A stretch of 64,000 nt of DNA from UBA2030 sp049969475 (GCA_049969475.1 JBMFOU010000013.1:1-64000), one strand, 5' to 3'. Numbered from the stretch's first letter, positions 35,455-43,250 are shown. Notes: a model not told the origin generated them from the letters alone. Numbers and translations are program-made.

Positions 35455-36544
35455 GTCTGATTTTGAATTTTTTAATGCTCAGTGCGATGAAAAAGAGGGT
35501 CATTGCAGCCAGTATCAGAGTCTCTTTCCAAATAAATTCTATTCCCACCCCCCTTATCATTATGCCTCTAACAATATTCACAAACCAACGGGCCGGCATG
35601 AAGGCCGAGAAATATTGCAGCCATTGAGGCATATTTTCCACGGGAAAAATAAAGCCCGACAGGAGAATGGTTGGCAGCATTAGGGCAAACATAGAGAGTA
35701 GCAAGGCCATTTGCTGGGTGCGGGTAACTGTAGAAATAAAAATGCCAATACTCAGAGCCAGCCCAATGAATAATACCGTTTCTGCCATCAACAGCGCCAA
35801 GCTACCCCTGAAGGGCATTCCGAAAAGCAGTTTGGCCAATATGAGAATGGTAACGGCATTGAGCAGCGAGAGCCCGACATAGGGAATCACTTTACCGAGA
35901 ATGATTTCGTGAGGTTGGAGCGGAGATACCAATAGCACTTCCATTGACCCGGTTTCTTTTTCACGGGTAAGGCTAATACTGGTCATGATGGCCGAGAGCA
36001 GCATAAGAATGATTACGATAGTGCCCGGGACAAACATAAAAACGCTGCGTATCTCCTCGTTGTAGAGCATACGGGTAGAAACTTGCAATGCTTGGGGTGC
36101 CTGGTTGTCGGGTACATATCGGGCTGTAGTTGTTGCAACGATACCTTTGGCATATTGAACTAAAAGGTTGGCTGTGTTGGGGTCGGAAGCATCGCCAATA
36201 AGTTGTATTTGTATCTGCTCTCCTCGCATAAGGTGAGCTTCTGGATTGTCGTCGAGCACGATAGCCATGCGGATATCGCCCTTACGAAACGTGTTCTCGA
36301 TTTCGCCAGGATTTTCCCAGACCTTTACTACCCGAAACCACTGAGAGGCGTCGAGGTGGTGAACAAGCAAGGTGCTCAAGGGGTCGTTTGTTTTGCGAAC
36401 TATACCTATGTTGCTCTCCTTCAAATCCGTTGTTATTGCATAACCAAAAATCATTATCTGAGCTACGGGCATGCCGATAAGAATGAGCAGGGAGCGTGGA
36501 TCGCGCAGTATATGTCTGAATTCCTTAATAATAAAAGCAATCAT
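35447..36544 (-). CDS. ABC-2 type transporter permease (YbhR/YbhS-like), proximal copy
   Basis: A 365-residue paralogue of the neighbouring permease with the same plan: N-terminal helix, extracytoplasmic domain, then ISLTREKETGSMEVLLVSPLQPHEIILGKVIPY and four to five helices including MLPTILLSGFIFPVENMPQWLQYFSAFMPARWFVNIVRGIM. The pair of permeases is the expected membrane part of a YbhFSR-type exporter. Its start overlaps the upstream ATPase gene by 4 bases, implying coupled translation. Confidence 0.92.
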   Translation of the reverse strand: MIAFIIKEFRHILRDPRSLLILIGMPVAQIMIFGYAITTDLKESNIGIVRKTNDPLSTLLVHHLDASQWFRVVKVWENPGEIENTFRKGDIRMAIVLDDNPEAHLMRGEQIQIQLIGDASDPNTANLLVQYAKGIVATTTARYVPDNQAPQALQVSTRMLYNEEIRSVFMFVPGTIVIILMLLSAIMTSISLTREKETGSMEVLLVSPLQPHEIILGKVIPYVGLSLLNAVTILILAKLLFGMPFRGSLALLMAETVLFIGLALSIGIFISTVTRTQQMALLLSMFALMLPTILLSGFIFPVENMPQWLQYFSAFMPARWFVNIVRGIMIRGVGIEFIWKETLILAAMTLFFIALSIKKFKIRLE

Positions 36545-37293
36545 GAGATTAATTCCTCCTTTCCGGAAATTTTGAGAAAAACCTCCTGCATGTTTCGTGC
36601 TTTGAACTGCTCCAGAATGTCAGAGGGTGCCCCACAAGCACTCACCGACCCTTCGGCCATAATGGCAATCCGGTCGCAATACATGGCCTCGTCGAGATAA
36701 TGGGTTGTAACGATCAAGGTAGTGCCTTCCAGCGCCGATTCATAGATTAGGTCCCAGAATTGCCGCCTGACCAATGGATCAACCCCACTGGTGGGTTCAT
36801 CCAGGAAGATAACCGGAGGTTTATGAAATCCAGCCACCATAAAGGCCAGTTTTTGCTTCCAGCCCAAAGGAAGGTCACGCGTGAGTCGCGAGGTTTGTTC
36901 AAGAAAGTTGAGCCGGCGGGCCAGTGCATCAAAGCGTAGCTTAATCTCCTGGATGTTGAGACCGTAAACACCACCATAAAACCTGAAATTTTCCCACACG
37001 GTCAGATCCTCATAAAGCGAAAACCGCTGACTCATGTACCCAATTTTGTATCGTACCCCTTCTGGATTTCGGGCCACATCCGTTCCGTCGATGAAGGCTG
37101 TACCTGCGGTGGGCTCCAATAATCCGCAGAGCATGCGCAGGGTGGTGGTCTTACCAGCCCCGTTAGCTCCCAGCAGGCCAAAAATCTCGCCGCGACCTAC
37201 CGTAAAGTTGATCTTGTTTACAGCAGTGAAATGGCCGAATCGTTTTTCCAGATTTTCCACCACAATGCTATTTTCGATATGCTTAGGATTCAT
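36541..37293 (-). CDS. ABC transporter ATP-binding protein, second half of a YbhF-like ATPase
   Basis: A 250-residue nucleotide-binding domain with Walker A GANGAGKTTT, Q-loop (YMSQRFSLYEDLTVWENFRFYG), Walker B VIFLDEPTSGVDP and the H-loop in VTTHYLDEA. The signature motif is changed to LPLGWKQK instead of LSGGQ, the form I associate with the second NBD of YbhF. Its start overlaps the preceding ATPase gene by 11 bases. The two adjacent NBD genes add up to 554 residues, close to the single double-NBD YbhF of E. coli. Confidence 0.93.
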   Translation of the reverse strand: MNPKHIENSIVVENLEKRFGHFTAVNKINFTVGRGEIFGLLGANGAGKTTTLRMLCGLLEPTAGTAFIDGTDVARNPEGVRYKIGYMSQRFSLYEDLTVWENFRFYGGVYGLNIQEIKLRFDALARRLNFLEQTSRLTRDLPLGWKQKLAFMVAGFHKPPVIFLDEPTSGVDPLVRRQFWDLIYESALEGTTLIVTTHYLDEAMYCDRIAIMAEGSVSACGAPSDILEQFKARNMQEVFLKISGKEELIS

Positions 37294-38197
37294 GTTTTTC
37301 CTCCATAAGAGCTATGAAACAGTCTTCAATGTCAGGCTGAGCTGGATTAACTCGGAAGGTTGCACCTTGCCCGGTTTTTTCCAATAATGCTGCTATTTCC
37401 CTGATTCCATCTGAATCAGTGCAGGCTACGCTCACGACATCTCCCGAGGCGTAGACCTGAAATTCTTCAGGCAACTGGCGCAATAAGGGCAGAAGTATGG
37501 CGGGTCGCTGGCCTGAAATACGATACAGATATTTGCTATAACCTTTTTGCAGTCTTTGAGGGGTATCGATGCCCAGCAATTTACCCTGGCGAATGAGGGC
37601 GATACGATCGCAATGTGCGGCTTCGTCCATGTAAGGGGTTGATGCAAGGATGGTTAATCCCTGTTTTTTTAGATTACGTAGTAGGTTCCAAAACTCAGCT
37701 CTTGAAACCGGATCCACCCCTGTAGTGGGTTCGTCCAACAGCAAAATCTCCGGGCGATGTACCAGGGCACAGGAGAGAGCCAATTTTTGTTTCATGCCTC
37801 CCGAAAGCTGGCCTGCCCTGCGCGAGCGAAAAGGCTCCAGGTATCCGTATATATCTCGGATGAGTTCATAGTTTTCTTCTACCCGGGTGCGAAAAACCCG
37901 GGCGTAAAAGCGAAGGTTTTCTTCCACACTCAAATCGGGGTAGAGCGAAAACTGACCTGGCATGTACCCGGTGATTTTCCTTATTTTCCGGAAGCCCCTC
38001 ACTACATCCCAACCCTTTACTGTAGCTGTTCCCTGAGAGGGGAGAAGCAAGGTGGCCAGGATGCGAAAAAGGGTCGTTTTGCCCGCTCCGTCAGGGCCGA
38101 TAAGCCCAAATAATTCGCCCGGCTTTACCTCAAAAGTAATAGGATGCAGTGCCTGTATGCTTCCGAAATTTTTTGAAATCCCCTGCAGCTTTACCAT
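37283..38197 (-). CDS. ABC transporter ATP-binding protein, first half of a YbhF-like ATPase
   Basis: A 304-residue NBD with Walker A GPDGAGKTTL, Q-loop GYMPGQFSLYPDLSVEENLRFYARVF, canonical-type signature LSGGMKQKLAL, Walker B ILLLDEPTTGVDP and switch region STPYMDEA. The last ~80 residues form a regulatory tail of the DrrA/CcmA type. It starts three bases after the HlyD-like gene. Together with the next NBD it should form an asymmetric ATPase pair, one site with a normal and one with a degenerate signature motif. Confidence 0.94.
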   Translation of the reverse strand: MVKLQGISKNFGSIQALHPITFEVKPGELFGLIGPDGAGKTTLFRILATLLLPSQGTATVKGWDVVRGFRKIRKITGYMPGQFSLYPDLSVEENLRFYARVFRTRVEENYELIRDIYGYLEPFRSRRAGQLSGGMKQKLALSCALVHRPEILLLDEPTTGVDPVSRAEFWNLLRNLKKQGLTILASTPYMDEAAHCDRIALIRQGKLLGIDTPQRLQKGYSKYLYRISGQRPAILLPLLRQLPEEFQVYASGDVVSVACTDSDGIREIAALLEKTGQGATFRVNPAQPDIEDCFIALMEEKHES

Positions 38198-38200
38198 GGC

Positions 38201-39091
38201 TCACAGCTTGGGTTCGAAAAATACTTCGCCGGGCATACCTATATTCAAACTTCCGTCGTTGGCAACCCTGACTTTAAAGGCATAAACCAGATTTACCCTT
38301 TCCCGGCGGGTTTGGATAACTTTTGGCGTAAATTCTGCCTCCGACGATATCCAGGTAATGGTTCCCTGAAGGGATTTCAGGTTGCCTTTGCCATCGTCCA
38401 CGCGCACGGTTACTTTCTTACCTGCTTGCAAGAGAGGTAGCTGATCGCCTGAGGCAAAGGCCCGCAGGTAGAGCGTGTCGGTATGGGCCATTCGTAGGAG
38501 CGGCTTGCCAGGTACGGCTAATTCGCCTGCATGCTGATAAATGTTTAAGACCTGTCCTGCAATTTCAGCCTTAATCCTGCATCGTCTCAAATTCAGAAGC
38601 ATCAGGTCGATTTGACTTTCAATAGCCTGGATTTCTGCCCCTATGCGGTCGTTTTGTTTCAGGAGGGCCTTTCCTTGTTTCTGCGCCAAGGCAATGGCTG
38701 ACGCCACATCGTCATATTGTTTCTGGGTAGCACTTCCTTCGGCCAGGAGCTTTTCCAGCCGCCTGCGGTCTGTTTCGAGGCTGGCTATCTGCTGGTCATA
38801 AACTGCTGCCTGTGCAGTGGTGGCATTCAGGCTGGCCCTGGCAGCCTCTTTCTGATGAATGAGCTGTTGAAGTTTTAACCTTATTTCTGTTGAATCGAGC
38901 ACAGCCACCGTCTGCCCGGTTCGTATTTTATCGCCCTCATCCACCTTAACTTCCAGAATCTTTCCTCCTACTTCCGGAGTTACATAAATGGGGGTGGACT
39001 CGAAGTTGCCGTAAGCATCGGCCTCGGGTAATTTAGGCCCACAAGAGCTCAGAAGGAGCAGAAGCCATGATATTATTGTTATTTTTTTCAT
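38201..39091 (-). CDS. HlyD/YbhG-like periplasmic adaptor lipoprotein
   Basis: A membrane-fusion protein of 296 residues with a lipoprotein signal peptide (LLLLSSC, Cys at 17). Order of parts: beta-barrel/lipoyl half (VTPEVGGKILEVKVDEGDKIRTGQTVAVLDS), a long coiled-coil hairpin (about residues 75-165, Gln/Ala/Leu-rich), the second lipoyl half (CRIKAEIAGQVLNIYQHAGELAVPGKPLLRMA) and a C-terminal barrel. It should bridge the ABC permeases and the TolC-like channel encoded directly upstream. Spacing to both neighbours is very short. Confidence 0.93.
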   Translation of the reverse strand: MKKITIISWLLLLLSSCGPKLPEADAYGNFESTPIYVTPEVGGKILEVKVDEGDKIRTGQTVAVLDSTEIRLKLQQLIHQKEAARASLNATTAQAAVYDQQIASLETDRRRLEKLLAEGSATQKQYDDVASAIALAQKQGKALLKQNDRIGAEIQAIESQIDLMLLNLRRCRIKAEIAGQVLNIYQHAGELAVPGKPLLRMAHTDTLYLRAFASGDQLPLLQAGKKVTVRVDDGKGNLKSLQGTITWISSEAEFTPKVIQTRRERVNLVYAFKVRVANDGSLNIGMPGEVFFEPKL

Positions 39092-39104
39092 ATTAATTTG
39101 ATTT

Positions 39105-40403
39105 TCAATTATTTATTAATTTATATGCTTTGAGTTTGGCGTAATCCAACATGAGGGAATGCATTTCGAGGGTAAGCCGGGCTTCGGCCTCTTCGGCCAG
39201 TCGGGCACTGACTTCCGATGCGGTTATTACGCCGTTTTCGTATTGCGACCGGGCTTCACTCGAAACCTGTTGCCGGAGTTGTACCAGTTGCTGATCGCCT
39301 TTAAGGGTCTCCTGCAACCGGGCCATTTCAGCTTCAATCTCAGCTTTTTTCCGGTCGAGTTGTTGCAGGAGATTTTTCTGCTGGTTGGCTACCAGCCGGG
39401 CTTGCTGACGGGCAATTTCGGCTTCATGCTGAGGCGTGTTCCACTGCAGCAAGGGCAAGGTCAGGCGGACGCCAGTCAGCAGAAAGGGCTTGAAATCGGG
39501 GTCCAGCATGTTGAGACCCGGGCGCCCGTATCCTGCATTTAAAAAAGCAGCCGCCGTAGGTTGTAAGCGGGCTTTGGCCCATTCACTCTTAATTTCCGAC
39601 ATCTTTTGCTGAACACCGAAAAGTTTCAGGTCTTTCCGGTTATATTCCTGATTATCCAATGGAGGTTCATATCCGGGTAAGGCCACATGCACACTGTCGC
39701 CCAGGGGTAGTCCTGTTAGCAAGCGCAGTTGTTGCAGGGCCGAGGCATAGGTAAAGCGGGTTTCTGTCTGCTTTTGTTCCACTTGAACTATATTGGCTTC
39801 TATCAGTGCGCAGCTACCGGGTGTAGACATCCCGTTTTCCATTCGTTTCTCACAGGTTTTTAAGCGGGCCTGGAGGGCTTCTTTCTGCCACTGCAGTATT
39901 TTGGCCTGACGCCGAAGCCCCAGGATTTGAAAAATGAGGGCATCCATCTGTTGTTCAAGCATATCCATCTGAATTTCTACGTCGAGGGTGCTTGCCTCCA
40001 GCTGCAATTCTTCAAGGTTTCTCCGGTACTTCGAAGCCTGGCCATTGTATAACAGCTGACTGATTTCGGCCGAAACACGGTACTGATCTTTCGGCATTTC
40101 AGGCATCTGCAGGCTTGGCAAGGGTATCTGCACATGCGTAACATCCGATTGCCAGGTGGCCTGAGCGTTCAGCGAAATCTGGGGCAACCAGGTGTTATCA
40201 ATGTTCTTGATTGCCAGCGAGCTGATTTCTTTTAGCATTTGAGGATTTTCTGCAAGGGCCGAGTGGCTGTGCAGGGCCTGGCGGGCATCTTCATAGCTGA
40301 GCTCGCTTAACGACTGTGCCATGCAGGGGCGAAAACCTGCCATACCTGCAAAAGCTAATATCATGACCAATAAAATATTAATCCTGAGCATATTACCTTT
40401 CAT
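39105..40403 (-). CDS. TolC-family outer membrane efflux protein
   Basis: A 432-residue outer-membrane factor with an N-terminal signal peptide ending near residue 29 (...FRPCMAQ). Two TolC repeats are visible as long Gln/Glu/Ala-rich helices, with LDVEIQMDMLEQQMDALIFQILGLRRQAKIL in the first and ARLVANQQKNLLQQLDRKKAEIEAEMARLQETL in the second; LQPTAAAFLNAGYGRPG lies at the second beta segment. It supplies the outer-membrane duct for the ABC exporter. It follows the TetR gene by four bases. A Met at residue 5 is an alternative start. Confidence 0.93.
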   Translation of the reverse strand: MKGNMLRINILLVMILAFAGMAGFRPCMAQSLSELSYEDARQALHSHSALAENPQMLKEISSLAIKNIDNTWLPQISLNAQATWQSDVTHVQIPLPSLQMPEMPKDQYRVSAEISQLLYNGQASKYRRNLEELQLEASTLDVEIQMDMLEQQMDALIFQILGLRRQAKILQWQKEALQARLKTCEKRMENGMSTPGSCALIEANIVQVEQKQTETRFTYASALQQLRLLTGLPLGDSVHVALPGYEPPLDNQEYNRKDLKLFGVQQKMSEIKSEWAKARLQPTAAAFLNAGYGRPGLNMLDPDFKPFLLTGVRLTLPLLQWNTPQHEAEIARQQARLVANQQKNLLQQLDRKKAEIEAEMARLQETLKGDQQLVQLRQQVSSEARSQYENGVITASEVSARLAEEAEARLTLEMHSLMLDYAKLKAYKLINN

Positions 40404-40407
40404 GGGG

Positions 40408-41073
40408 TTAAGGTTTGAATATTGAATGGTTCTCCATAGGCCATACGTCTTCCTCTTCCTGCTGTTTGCGGATGGAAGCTATGATGAATTTAGTAATCGC
40501 TGTTTTCCTCTCATTAATGAACTGAGCGTATTCCTCTTCGCTGTTTCTAAAAAAGACGGCCTGCAGGATAGGTTTAGCCACAAAGGGGAAGATGCACATC
40601 GACAACATATTTACAATCAGTTGTCTTGGATCGCAGTTTTTAATGTTTCCCGCATCTATTTCGCGGTAAATTTGGGCTATGAAAAACTGAGGATTGAGCC
40701 CGGTTCCGCGAATGAGTGAACCAATGCGTTTCTGATTGTGCGAGAGTTCATGGAGAATAAATCCGGGTATCACGGGGTTTTCCATCAGGACATCCAGGTA
40801 ACTGTTTACGAAGCGCTCTATTTTTTTGAACAGGGGCTCATCTGAATTTAAAATGACCAACACAGAAGGCACCACGCGCACGAAAGCTTCCAGAAATACA
40901 GTTTCGAAAAGCTTATCCTTGGAACGGAAGTAATAATGGAGCAGCGCCTTGTTGATGCCGGCCTCGTCGGCGATTTCCTGCATACGTGCTCCGTCGAATC
41001 CCTTCTCTACAAAAACTTTACGGGCTGCTTCCAAAATGGCCTGTTCCGTGGCCGATTCCTTGACTTTTTTCAT
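40408..41073 (-). CDS. TetR-family repressor of the exporter operon
   Basis: A 221-residue TetR-type regulator. The N-terminal helix-turn-helix is canonical: AILEAARKVFVEKGFDGARMQEIADEAGINKALLHYYFRSKDKLFETVF. The C-terminal ligand domain is of the CecR/AcrR-like TetR_C type and ends in a charged tail. It is the first gene of the operon TetR-TolC-HlyD-ATPase-ATPase-permease-permease, so it should repress its own promoter and the exporter until a ligand binds. Two near-identical 16-bp semi-palindromes over that promoter are the likely operators. Confidence 0.93.
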   Translation of the reverse strand: MKKVKESATEQAILEAARKVFVEKGFDGARMQEIADEAGINKALLHYYFRSKDKLFETVFLEAFVRVVPSVLVILNSDEPLFKKIERFVNSYLDVLMENPVIPGFILHELSHNQKRIGSLIRGTGLNPQFFIAQIYREIDAGNIKNCDPRQLIVNMLSMCIFPFVAKPILQAVFFRNSEEEYAQFINERKTAITKFIIASIRKQQEEEDVWPMENHSIFKP

Positions 41074-41085
41074 AACATTGAGTGT

Positions 41086-41150
41086 TTAACTAAATGGTTA
41101 ATTAGGACGCAAAGATATAATGTTTTTTAAAAATTTGACTAACTGGTTAA
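41086..41150 (-). promoter_or_regulatory. Promoter of the TetR-exporter operon flanked by two operator copies
   Basis: On the minus strand TATCTTTG (41110-41117) matches the TAnnTTTG -7 box. Two 16-bp semi-palindromes, TTAACTAAATGGTTAA (41086-41101) and TTGACTAACTGGTTAA (41135-41150), agree at 14 of 16 positions. One lies over the expected transcription start and one over the -33 region, an arrangement suited to TetR repression. Confidence 0.7.
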
Positions 41151-41359
41151 TTAAATTTGAAAAAATTTTAAGGCATGAATTATAATAAATGTTTTAATGG
41201 TAACTAAAAATTGGGGCGATAATTGATTAGACAACATTAACTAAAAAACCAAAAGGAAAAGTCTGCATGTCTCGGGTCAACTACTTACATCTTTTAAGCT
41301 TCAATGAGGTAAAATAGTGACTACGAAGTCTATAGAAAATCCGAGCATCCATTAGAAAA

Positions 41360-41432
41360 GGATAGTCGATGAGACTTGGCTTTTCTTTTCATTTTCCCAA
41401 TGAAAAGTCGGAGAAAAGCATTGGGACTATCC
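41360..41432. repeat. Nested inverted repeats in the exporter-trpB intergenic region
   Basis: An outer pair GGATAGTC (41360-41367)/GACTATCC (41425-41432) encloses a 9-bp hairpin CTTTTCATT (41385-41393)/AATGAAAAG (41399-41407), and CCCAATG (41396-41402)/CATTGGG (41419-41425) can form an alternative pairing. No gene covers it. It could be a structured RNA, a repeat relic or chance; the rest of 41151-41555 holds nothing I recognise. Confidence 0.4.
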
Positions 41433-41555
41433 GGAACGTATTCCCTTGCCATCCTAAAACCTATGCCAAAACCTGAACTCCACCTTTTTATTAACTCTCA
41501 GTCTATGTGAGCTCAATAAATTAATAATTGGCTCAGATACCCTTTTTCCATCAAA

Positions 41556-41595
41556 TAAAAAATCGCAGGTCTCCCCCCTGGGCATGACCTGCGAT
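41556..41595 (-). terminator. Rho-independent terminator of trpB
   Basis: On the minus strand a perfect 10-bp stem (ATCGCAGGTC/GACCTGCGAT, arms 41586-41595 and 41562-41571, loop of 14) runs into six T. It begins about 80 bases after the trpB stop and makes trpB a single-gene transcript. Confidence 0.85.
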
Positions 41596-41676
41596 GTGGT
41601 TCAGGGTATGAGTTCCAGCTCTTGTTAAGTCCCTTGTTTATAATTACCTGAACCTAGACTTTTGGTAACCCCGGTT

Positions 41677-42879
41677 TCAAAATTCACGGTCTACATCCTT
41701 ATCTCCACGACCGGAGAGATTAATGATGGCCAGCTTGTTTTTCCCTTTGAGCAAATGCAGGGCCAGGGCTACGGCATGGCTCGATTCTATGGCAGGTATG
41801 ATACCTTCGAGCCTCGAAAGCAGGCGGAAGGCCTCGAGGGCTTCTTTATCGCTTACCGCAAAATATTCAGCCCGACCGGTATCTTTCATATAGGCATGCT
41901 GGGGACTGATGCCCGGATAGTCGAGACCGGCGGCAATGGAGTGCGATTCCATGGGATTGTCGTTTTCGTCGGCCAGGCAATAAGAGAAGGTACCTTGAAA
42001 TACCATAGGTTTTCCAAATGTGAGAGTAGCTGCTGTTTTTCCGGGAATGGCATCTCCACCCCCTTCGGCCCCGTAAATTTTTACTTCGCTATCTTCCAGA
42101 AATCCAGAGAATAAGCCAATTGCATTGCTACCTCCTCCTACGGCGGCTATCACGGCATCCGGAAGTCGTCCTTCTTTTTGCAAGATTTGCACCCGGGCTT
42201 CCTGCCCGATGACGCTTTGGAAAAAGCCCACCATGCGGGGATAGGGATCAGGACCTACCTGAGAGCCCAGCAGGTAAAAAATGTCAGGGTGGCTGATGTA
42301 ATAGCCCAATGCCTCATCCACAGCGTCTTTTAAAGTTGCGGTTCCACGGGTAGTGGTAATCACTTCTGCACCCAGCAATTCCATGCGCTTAACATTCAGT
42401 GCCTGACGTTTAGCATCTTCAGCGCCCATAAAAATTTTGCAGGGAATACCCAAGAGTGCGGCGGCTGTGGCTGTGGCTACTCCATGTTGCCCGGCTCCCG
42501 TCTCGGCTACAATTTCGCGAGCTCCCATGCGACGGGCTATCAGTGCCTGCCCCAGCGTGTTGTTTATCTTGTGCGAACCCGTATGATTTAAATCTTCTCT
42601 CTTTAGGTAAATCATCGAACCTACATAATCCGAAAGACGAGAGGCAAAATAGAGTGGGGAAGGGCGGCCGGTATATTCTTTTAGCAGATAGGAAAACTCG
42701 GCACGGAACTCCGGGTCGCGGGAGAAATAGTCGAAGGCTTCCCCCAGCTTTTTCAAGGGTTCGCTTAGAGCCGGCGGAACATAGGCCCCACCATATTCGC
42801 CATAAAGGCCATTGTATTTAAGCATGGTATCGAGGGGACGAACTTTAATTTCTGTTGAATTTTGTTGTAAGGTATTCAT
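41677..42879 (-). CDS. trpB: Tryptophan synthase beta chain, solitary gene
   Basis: TrpB condenses indole and serine to tryptophan with pyridoxal phosphate. The PLP Lys lies in LKREDLNHTGSHKINN, followed by AETGAGQHGVATA, the phosphate-binding GGGSNAIGLF and the C-terminal SGRGDKDV. I start at Met 42879 (MNTLQQNSTEIKVRP); upstream in-frame codons run through the leader and resemble nothing. The protein has 400 residues and contains no tryptophan. No trpA or other trp gene adjoins it and both sides are closed by terminators. It is nevertheless controlled by what looks like a Trp-codon attenuator, so it may serve indole salvage or work with a TrpA encoded elsewhere. Confidence 0.96.
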   Translation of the reverse strand: MNTLQQNSTEIKVRPLDTMLKYNGLYGEYGGAYVPPALSEPLKKLGEAFDYFSRDPEFRAEFSYLLKEYTGRPSPLYFASRLSDYVGSMIYLKREDLNHTGSHKINNTLGQALIARRMGAREIVAETGAGQHGVATATAAALLGIPCKIFMGAEDAKRQALNVKRMELLGAEVITTTRGTATLKDAVDEALGYYISHPDIFYLLGSQVGPDPYPRMVGFFQSVIGQEARVQILQKEGRLPDAVIAAVGGGSNAIGLFSGFLEDSEVKIYGAEGGGDAIPGKTAATLTFGKPMVFQGTFSYCLADENDNPMESHSIAAGLDYPGISPQHAYMKDTGRAEYFAVSDKEALEAFRLLSRLEGIIPAIESSHAVALALHLLKGKNKLAIINLSGRGDKDVDREF

Positions 42880-42911
42880 AATTCTGATTTTTAACTGGTT
42901 AATGATTTTCG

Positions 42912-43040
42912 TTATTTTTGAGGTTTTACAGCCCTGAATAACGGCCGGCTGTTGGGCCATAAGGTCTGATTCATAACTGATTTTTTGCGGGCGGGCTTTG
43001 CCCGCCAGAGCCATGCGCTTATTCTCAATGTTTCTTTCAT
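42912..43040 (-). other. Small open frame with three Trp codons in the trpB leader, doubtful as a gene
   Basis: Between the attenuator terminator and trpB a 42-codon frame starts at 43040 and contains Trp at positions 10, 12 and 28. A GC-rich hairpin (42990-43006, GGCGGGC/GCCCGCC) lies inside it. Lys/Arg content is high and no homologue comes to mind. It may be chance, or a second translated leader element. Confidence 0.2.
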
Positions 43041-43068
43041 AGTCTGTAGGTTTTAGGGTTATTACAAC

Positions 43069-43097
43069 GAAAAAGCCGCAGGGGGTGTCCTGCGGCT
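43069..43097 (-). terminator. Attenuator terminator in the trpB leader
   Basis: On the minus strand a perfect 9-bp GC-rich stem (AGCCGCAGG/CCTGCGGCT, arms 43089-43097 and 43074-43082, loop of 6) runs straight into a short T tract. It lies 34 bases after the leader peptide stop codon and about 190 bases before the trpB start. The leader segment GUCUGAGGC over the peptide's stop codon can pair with GCCGCAGGAC of the first arm (8 bp with a bulge and a mismatch), giving a possible antiterminator. Confidence 0.85.
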
Positions 43098-43131
43098 CAA
43101 TGGGTTTATGGGTTGCAACATGAATAAGGCC

Positions 43132-43185
43132 TCAGACTTTCCCCCTCTTGTTCAACGGGAAAAGCCACCACCAAGCGATATTCAT
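43132..43185 (-). CDS. trp leader peptide with three consecutive tryptophan codons
   Basis: A 17-codon frame reads MNIAWWWLFPLNKRGKV, with TGG TGG TGG at codons 5 to 7. It starts about 30 bases after the predicted transcription start and ends just before the attenuator terminator. Three adjacent Trp codons in so short a frame, ahead of a TrpB that contains no Trp, match the logic of proteobacterial trpL: ribosome stalling at low charged tRNA-Trp would free the segment at the stop codon to form an antiterminator, while reaching the stop codon would let the terminator form. No Shine-Dalgarno sequence is evident, as usual in this phylum. Confidence 0.85.
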   Translation of the reverse strand: MNIAWWWLFPLNKRGKV

Positions 43186-43221
43186 TATTGCTACTAACAT
43201 GTTCAATGGTTTTGTACGCTG

Positions 43222-43250
43222 CAAATATAGAAAATTTTCAATATTCCAAA
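43222..43250 (-). promoter_or_regulatory. Promoter of the trp leader-trpB unit
   Basis: The minus strand shows TTTG (43247-43250), a 17-base spacer and TATATTTG (43222-43229), an excellent match to the Bacteroidota promoter TTTG-N17-23-TAnnTTTG. Transcription should start near 43215. Confidence 0.75.

Noticed and set aside
36203..36700. 165-codon plus-strand frame over the permease/ATPase junction
   Set aside because: It is antisense to two well-supported ABC transporter genes.
42880..43014. Extended N terminus for TrpB starting at 43014
   Set aside because: The added 45 residues resemble no TrpB and fall inside the regulatory leader; Met 42879 gives the normal length.
42880..43250. T-box riboswitch as the control of trpB
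   Set aside because: I see no T-box consensus or specifier loop, while a leader peptide with three Trp codons and a terminator explains the layout.
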